DNA of 7,670 nt from an uncultured Methanobrevibacter sp. (lineage in GTDB: Archaea; Methanobacteriota; Methanobacteria; Methanobacteriales; Methanobacteriaceae): NCBI GenBank assembly GCA_946611495.1, contig CAMODR010000047.1:1-7670 (forward strand). The letters are read 5' to 3'. This document shows positions 6,109 to 7,670 of the stretch, one piece after another. Numbering within the stretch: position 1 is the first letter of the stretch; each line of letters opens with the position of its first letter. The notes below the pieces were generated by a model, which ran no database searches, was not told the origin of the DNA, and saw only the letters and a program-made list of their open reading frames with translations. The translations under genes and the position numbers were made by a program.

Positions 6109-6486
6109 ATGATAGATAATAATGTTTGTCCAATAGGCTCTACCTTGGATGTTTTCAATAGAAAATGGATTTTTTGTATTTTATCAAATATTTTTAGAGG
6201 CATGAAGCATTTTTCAGAGTTTAAGGAAGTAAATCCCACTATAAGTAATCATATATTGTCTGAAACATTAAAATATATGGAAGAGATTGATTTAATCAAT
6301 AAGACAGTCATTGAAGAGCATCCAAGAAAAAGAACAGAATATTCATTAACTGAAAAAGGCTTAAAGACAAATAAAATATTATATGAAATCACTTCCTTCT
6401 ATTTCAATGAATTGAATTTTGTTGAATATGATGATGAAAGAGTAGAAAAAGTTTTAAAAGAATATAAAGAAGCATTTAACATATAA
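6109..6486 (+). CDS. HxlR-family winged-helix regulator with N-terminal cysteine
   Basis: 125-residue DNA-binding protein of the HxlR (MarR-like) family, which binds palindromes as a dimer. N-terminal CPIGSTLDVFNRKW (7-20) matches the family's CPxxxxLDxIGGKW, NPTISNHILSETLKYMEE (42-59) is the recognition helix region, and RKRTEYSLTEKG (73-84) is the wing. C7 sits where thiol-sensing members such as Bacillus YodB carry their sensor cysteine, and C23 is a second cysteine. An in-frame ATG at 6043 would add 22 hydrophobic residues and would begin immediately after the operator. I prefer 6109, which follows GGTTGA (6099-6104) and gives the normal family length. It is divergent from the frnE-like gene with a shared palindrome between them, and is the only regulator in the window. 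It is therefore the best candidate to bind all three palindromes; this is inference. Confidence 0.88.
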   Translation: MIDNNVCPIGSTLDVFNRKWIFCILSNIFRGMKHFSEFKEVNPTISNHILSETLKYMEEIDLINKTVIEEHPRKRTEYSLTEKGLKTNKILYEITSFYFNELNFVEYDDERVEKVLKEYKEAFNI

Positions 6487-6510
6487 TTTTTCTTTATTTT
6501 TTTATTTTTT
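6487..6510 (+). terminator. T-rich terminator of hxlR
   Basis: The stop codon is followed at once by TTTTTCTTTATTTTTTTATT and further T, a typical archaeal terminator. It runs into the tandem repeat that fills the rest of the spacer. Confidence 0.6.
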
Positions 6511-6599
6511 ATATTCATCTCCCTTTTATGGGGATTTGTTTTGATCTATTTTTTATATTCATCTCCCTTTTATGGGGATTTGTTTTGATCTATTTTTTA
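6503..6599 (+). repeat. Perfect 44-base tandem repeat with a small hairpin in each unit
   Basis: Units 6503-6546 and 6547-6590 are identical, and the first nine bases recur again at 6591-6599. Each unit contains ATCTCCC-TTTTAT-GGGGAT, which can fold into a 6-pair stem with one bulged T, followed by a T-rich stretch. The GC-rich stem stands out in an otherwise AT-only spacer. It may strengthen termination after hxlR, insulating the downstream Old Yellow Enzyme gene. Confidence 0.92.
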
Positions 6600-6600
6600 A

Positions 6601-6618
6601 AGTAATTCTTAGGTTACT
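6601..6618. promoter_or_regulatory. Palindromic operator, copy 3
   Basis: AGTAATT-CTTA-GGTTACT keeps the outer AGTAA/TTACT pairs and the 4-base spacing of the other two sites, with two mismatched inner positions. In transcript direction its left arm and centre, AGTAATTCTTA, are identical to copy 1. It ends six bases before the TATA box of the second Old Yellow Enzyme gene. Confidence 0.75.
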
Positions 6619-6624
6619 ATTGGC

Positions 6625-6632
6625 TTTTTATA
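6625..6632 (+). promoter_or_regulatory. TATA box of Old Yellow Enzyme paralogue 2
   Basis: TTTTTATA in GCTTTTTATATAAT ends 23 bases before the ATG at 6656, nearly the same layout as paralogue 1. Transcription should start close to the start codon. Confidence 0.75.
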
Positions 6633-6655
6633 TAATTTTCATTAAATTATTATTC

Positions 6656-7642
6656 ATGAAAGACATATTTGATAAATGCAAATTTGCTGATTTGGAACTT
6701 AATAGCCGCATTATTAGAACTGGGCTATGGCAATCACAGGACATTGAAGAAGTTTATGAAAAATATGAAAACATTGCTAAAAGCGGTGTTGGCTTGATGA
6801 TTACAGAACTCATTTCAATTTATCCTAAGGATAAATTTTCAGAGTATTCATTTAAAATAAACAATCCCCATTTCATGATTGAAGCTAAAAGACTTGCAGA
6901 AATCTGTCATGAATATAATGTTCCAATATTAGGCCAGCTTGAGTTTATAAAATTCAATAGGGGCATCGACTTGGATATTGGAATTAATGACTTGACTATT
7001 GAAGATATAAGAAAAATTCAGTCAGATATTATTCTTGCTTGCCAAAAATTGAAAATGGTGGGCTTTGATGGTGTTCAACTTGCTTTAGGCAATAATTTTT
7101 ACTTGTCTAAATTTATAAATCCTTATTTTAATCAAAGAAACGATGATTATGGTGGAAATACATTCAATAGGATGCGAATTGTGTTAGAGCTTATTAAGGT
7201 TTTAAAGGATAATTTAGGATTTCACATTAGCTGTCGTGTGAATGCTAATGATGGTCGTAAAGGTGGAATCGATAATGATGAAAGCATTGAAATGTGTAAA
7301 CTGCTTGAAAAAGTAGGGGCAGACAGCATTCAAGTAACAAAGCCTTTGTCTCCGTTATACTTTACTAAAAAAGTTTCTGATGAGGCGGAACTATTGGGCT
7401 TTGTTGAGAGATTAATGAATGAAGTGGAAATTCCAGTTATTCTTGGGGGAGGATTTAATGAAATGGATCATATGAATGAGCTATTGAATGATTCTTCTGT
7501 GGAGTTTTTATCTATGTATCGTCCCTTTGTTGCTGAAGATGGCTTTCTAGAAAAATGGAAAAAAGAAGGTAGTGGTGTATCTAGGTGCAAAATGTGTAAT
7601 AATTGTTATAGGACAAAAACTAGCACATGTTATCATTTTTAG
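6656..7642 (+). CDS. Short Old Yellow Enzyme-family flavin oxidoreductase (paralogue 2)
   Basis: 328-residue FMN barrel protein, equal in length to paralogue 1 although its gaps fall differently. Landmarks: IIRTGLWQS (19-27), YENIAKSGVGLMITE (37-51), Q94, DLTIEDIRKIQ (112-122), GFDGVQLALGNN (136-147), YGGNTFNR (165-172), R194 in SCRVN, LGGG (263-266) and RPFVAEDGF (289-297). The C-terminal C311-X2-C314-X2-C317-X7-C325 is in exactly the same positions as in paralogue 1. The His/His or His/Asn pair that binds the substrate carbonyl in classical members is A143/N146. The start at 6656 begins MKDIFDKCKF, like MKEIFDNYQF in paralogue 1. The in-frame ATG at 6572 lies inside the tandem repeat, and its extension would read through the operator and TATA box. 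No Shine-Dalgarno site precedes 6656. The substrate is unknown; reduction of an electrophilic alkene or flavin-linked detoxification is a family-based guess. Confidence 0.88.
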   Translation: MKDIFDKCKFADLELNSRIIRTGLWQSQDIEEVYEKYENIAKSGVGLMITELISIYPKDKFSEYSFKINNPHFMIEAKRLAEICHEYNVPILGQLEFIKFNRGIDLDIGINDLTIEDIRKIQSDIILACQKLKMVGFDGVQLALGNNFYLSKFINPYFNQRNDDYGGNTFNRMRIVLELIKVLKDNLGFHISCRVNANDGRKGGIDNDESIEMCKLLEKVGADSIQVTKPLSPLYFTKKVSDEAELLGFVERLMNEVEIPVILGGGFNEMDHMNELLNDSSVEFLSMYRPFVAEDGFLEKWKKEGSGVSRCKMCNNCYRTKTSTCYHF

Positions 7643-7670
7643 CTAGTTTTATCCTTTTTATTTTATTTTT
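7643..7670 (+). terminator. T-rich start of a terminator after Old Yellow Enzyme paralogue 2
   Basis: The 28 bases after the TAG stop are mostly T, including T5 runs at the window edge. It is probably the beginning of a terminator cut by the window. Confidence 0.5.

Noticed and set aside
6503..6599. CRISPR array
   Set aside because: Units are directly adjacent with no spacers, and no cas genes are present.
6572..6655. 28-residue hydrophobic extension of the second Old Yellow Enzyme from ATG 6572
   Set aside because: It starts inside the tandem repeat and reads through the operator and TATA box. Paralogue 1 aligns from ATG 6656 with matching first residues.
3341..7642. The Old Yellow Enzyme genes as truncated BaiCD or 2,4-dienoyl-CoA reductase pseudogenes
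   Set aside because: Both are intact, have the same length and end with the same cysteine motif. They correspond to complete single-domain proteins.

Overview
The window looks like archaeal chromosomal DNA from a low-GC methanogen of the order Methanobacteriales, most probably Methanobrevibacter or a close relative. The reasons are strongly AT-rich spacers, GGTGA-type Shine-Dalgarno sites, archaeal TATA boxes (TTTTTATA) a fixed distance from starts, long T-rich tracts after genes in place of hairpin terminators, and a methanogen-type iron-sulfur flavoprotein. The species cannot be told from sequence alone.

Left part (1-2580): the end of a tryptophan operon, with the 3' end of trpF, then trpB and trpA, all on the + strand. 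The order F-B-A gives the last three enzymatic steps after anthranilate phosphoribosylation, except for the indole-glycerol-phosphate synthase step, which is not in the window. The operon ends in about 210 bases of very T-rich DNA. TrpB and TrpA read like bacterial (clostridial) enzymes.

Middle and right part (2580-7670): a cluster that looks devoted to redox or electrophile stress. It holds an Isf-type iron-sulfur flavoprotein (+), a short Old Yellow Enzyme homologue (-), a UPF0173 metallo-beta-lactamase-fold hydrolase (-), a cytoplasmic FrnE/DsbA-like thiol oxidoreductase (-), a divergently transcribed HxlR-family regulator with a conserved N-terminal cysteine (+), and a second short Old Yellow Enzyme paralogue (+). 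The two Old Yellow Enzyme genes are exactly the same length (328 codons plus stop). They face outwards on either side of the frnE/hxlR block.

The main discovery is a shared promoter architecture. The same palindrome (AGTAATT-N4-AATTACT, with small deviations) lies upstream of frnE and both Old Yellow Enzyme genes. In all three cases it sits exactly 6 bases upstream of the TATA box, directly against the BRE. The only regulator gene in the window, hxlR, shares one of these palindromes with frnE. The simplest reading is a small regulon in which a thiol-sensing HxlR protein controls a thiol oxidoreductase and two unusual flavoenzymes. The flavoenzymes lack the canonical His/His or His/Asn substrate-binding pair and carry a conserved four-cysteine C-terminal motif.

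A second pattern is that several spacers (241-381, 2368-2655, 3214-3340, 5172-5260, 6487-6655) contain direct duplications with offsets of roughly 39 to 47 bases. One of them is a perfect 44-base tandem repeat. No RNA genes, insertion sequences or CRISPR arrays were seen.
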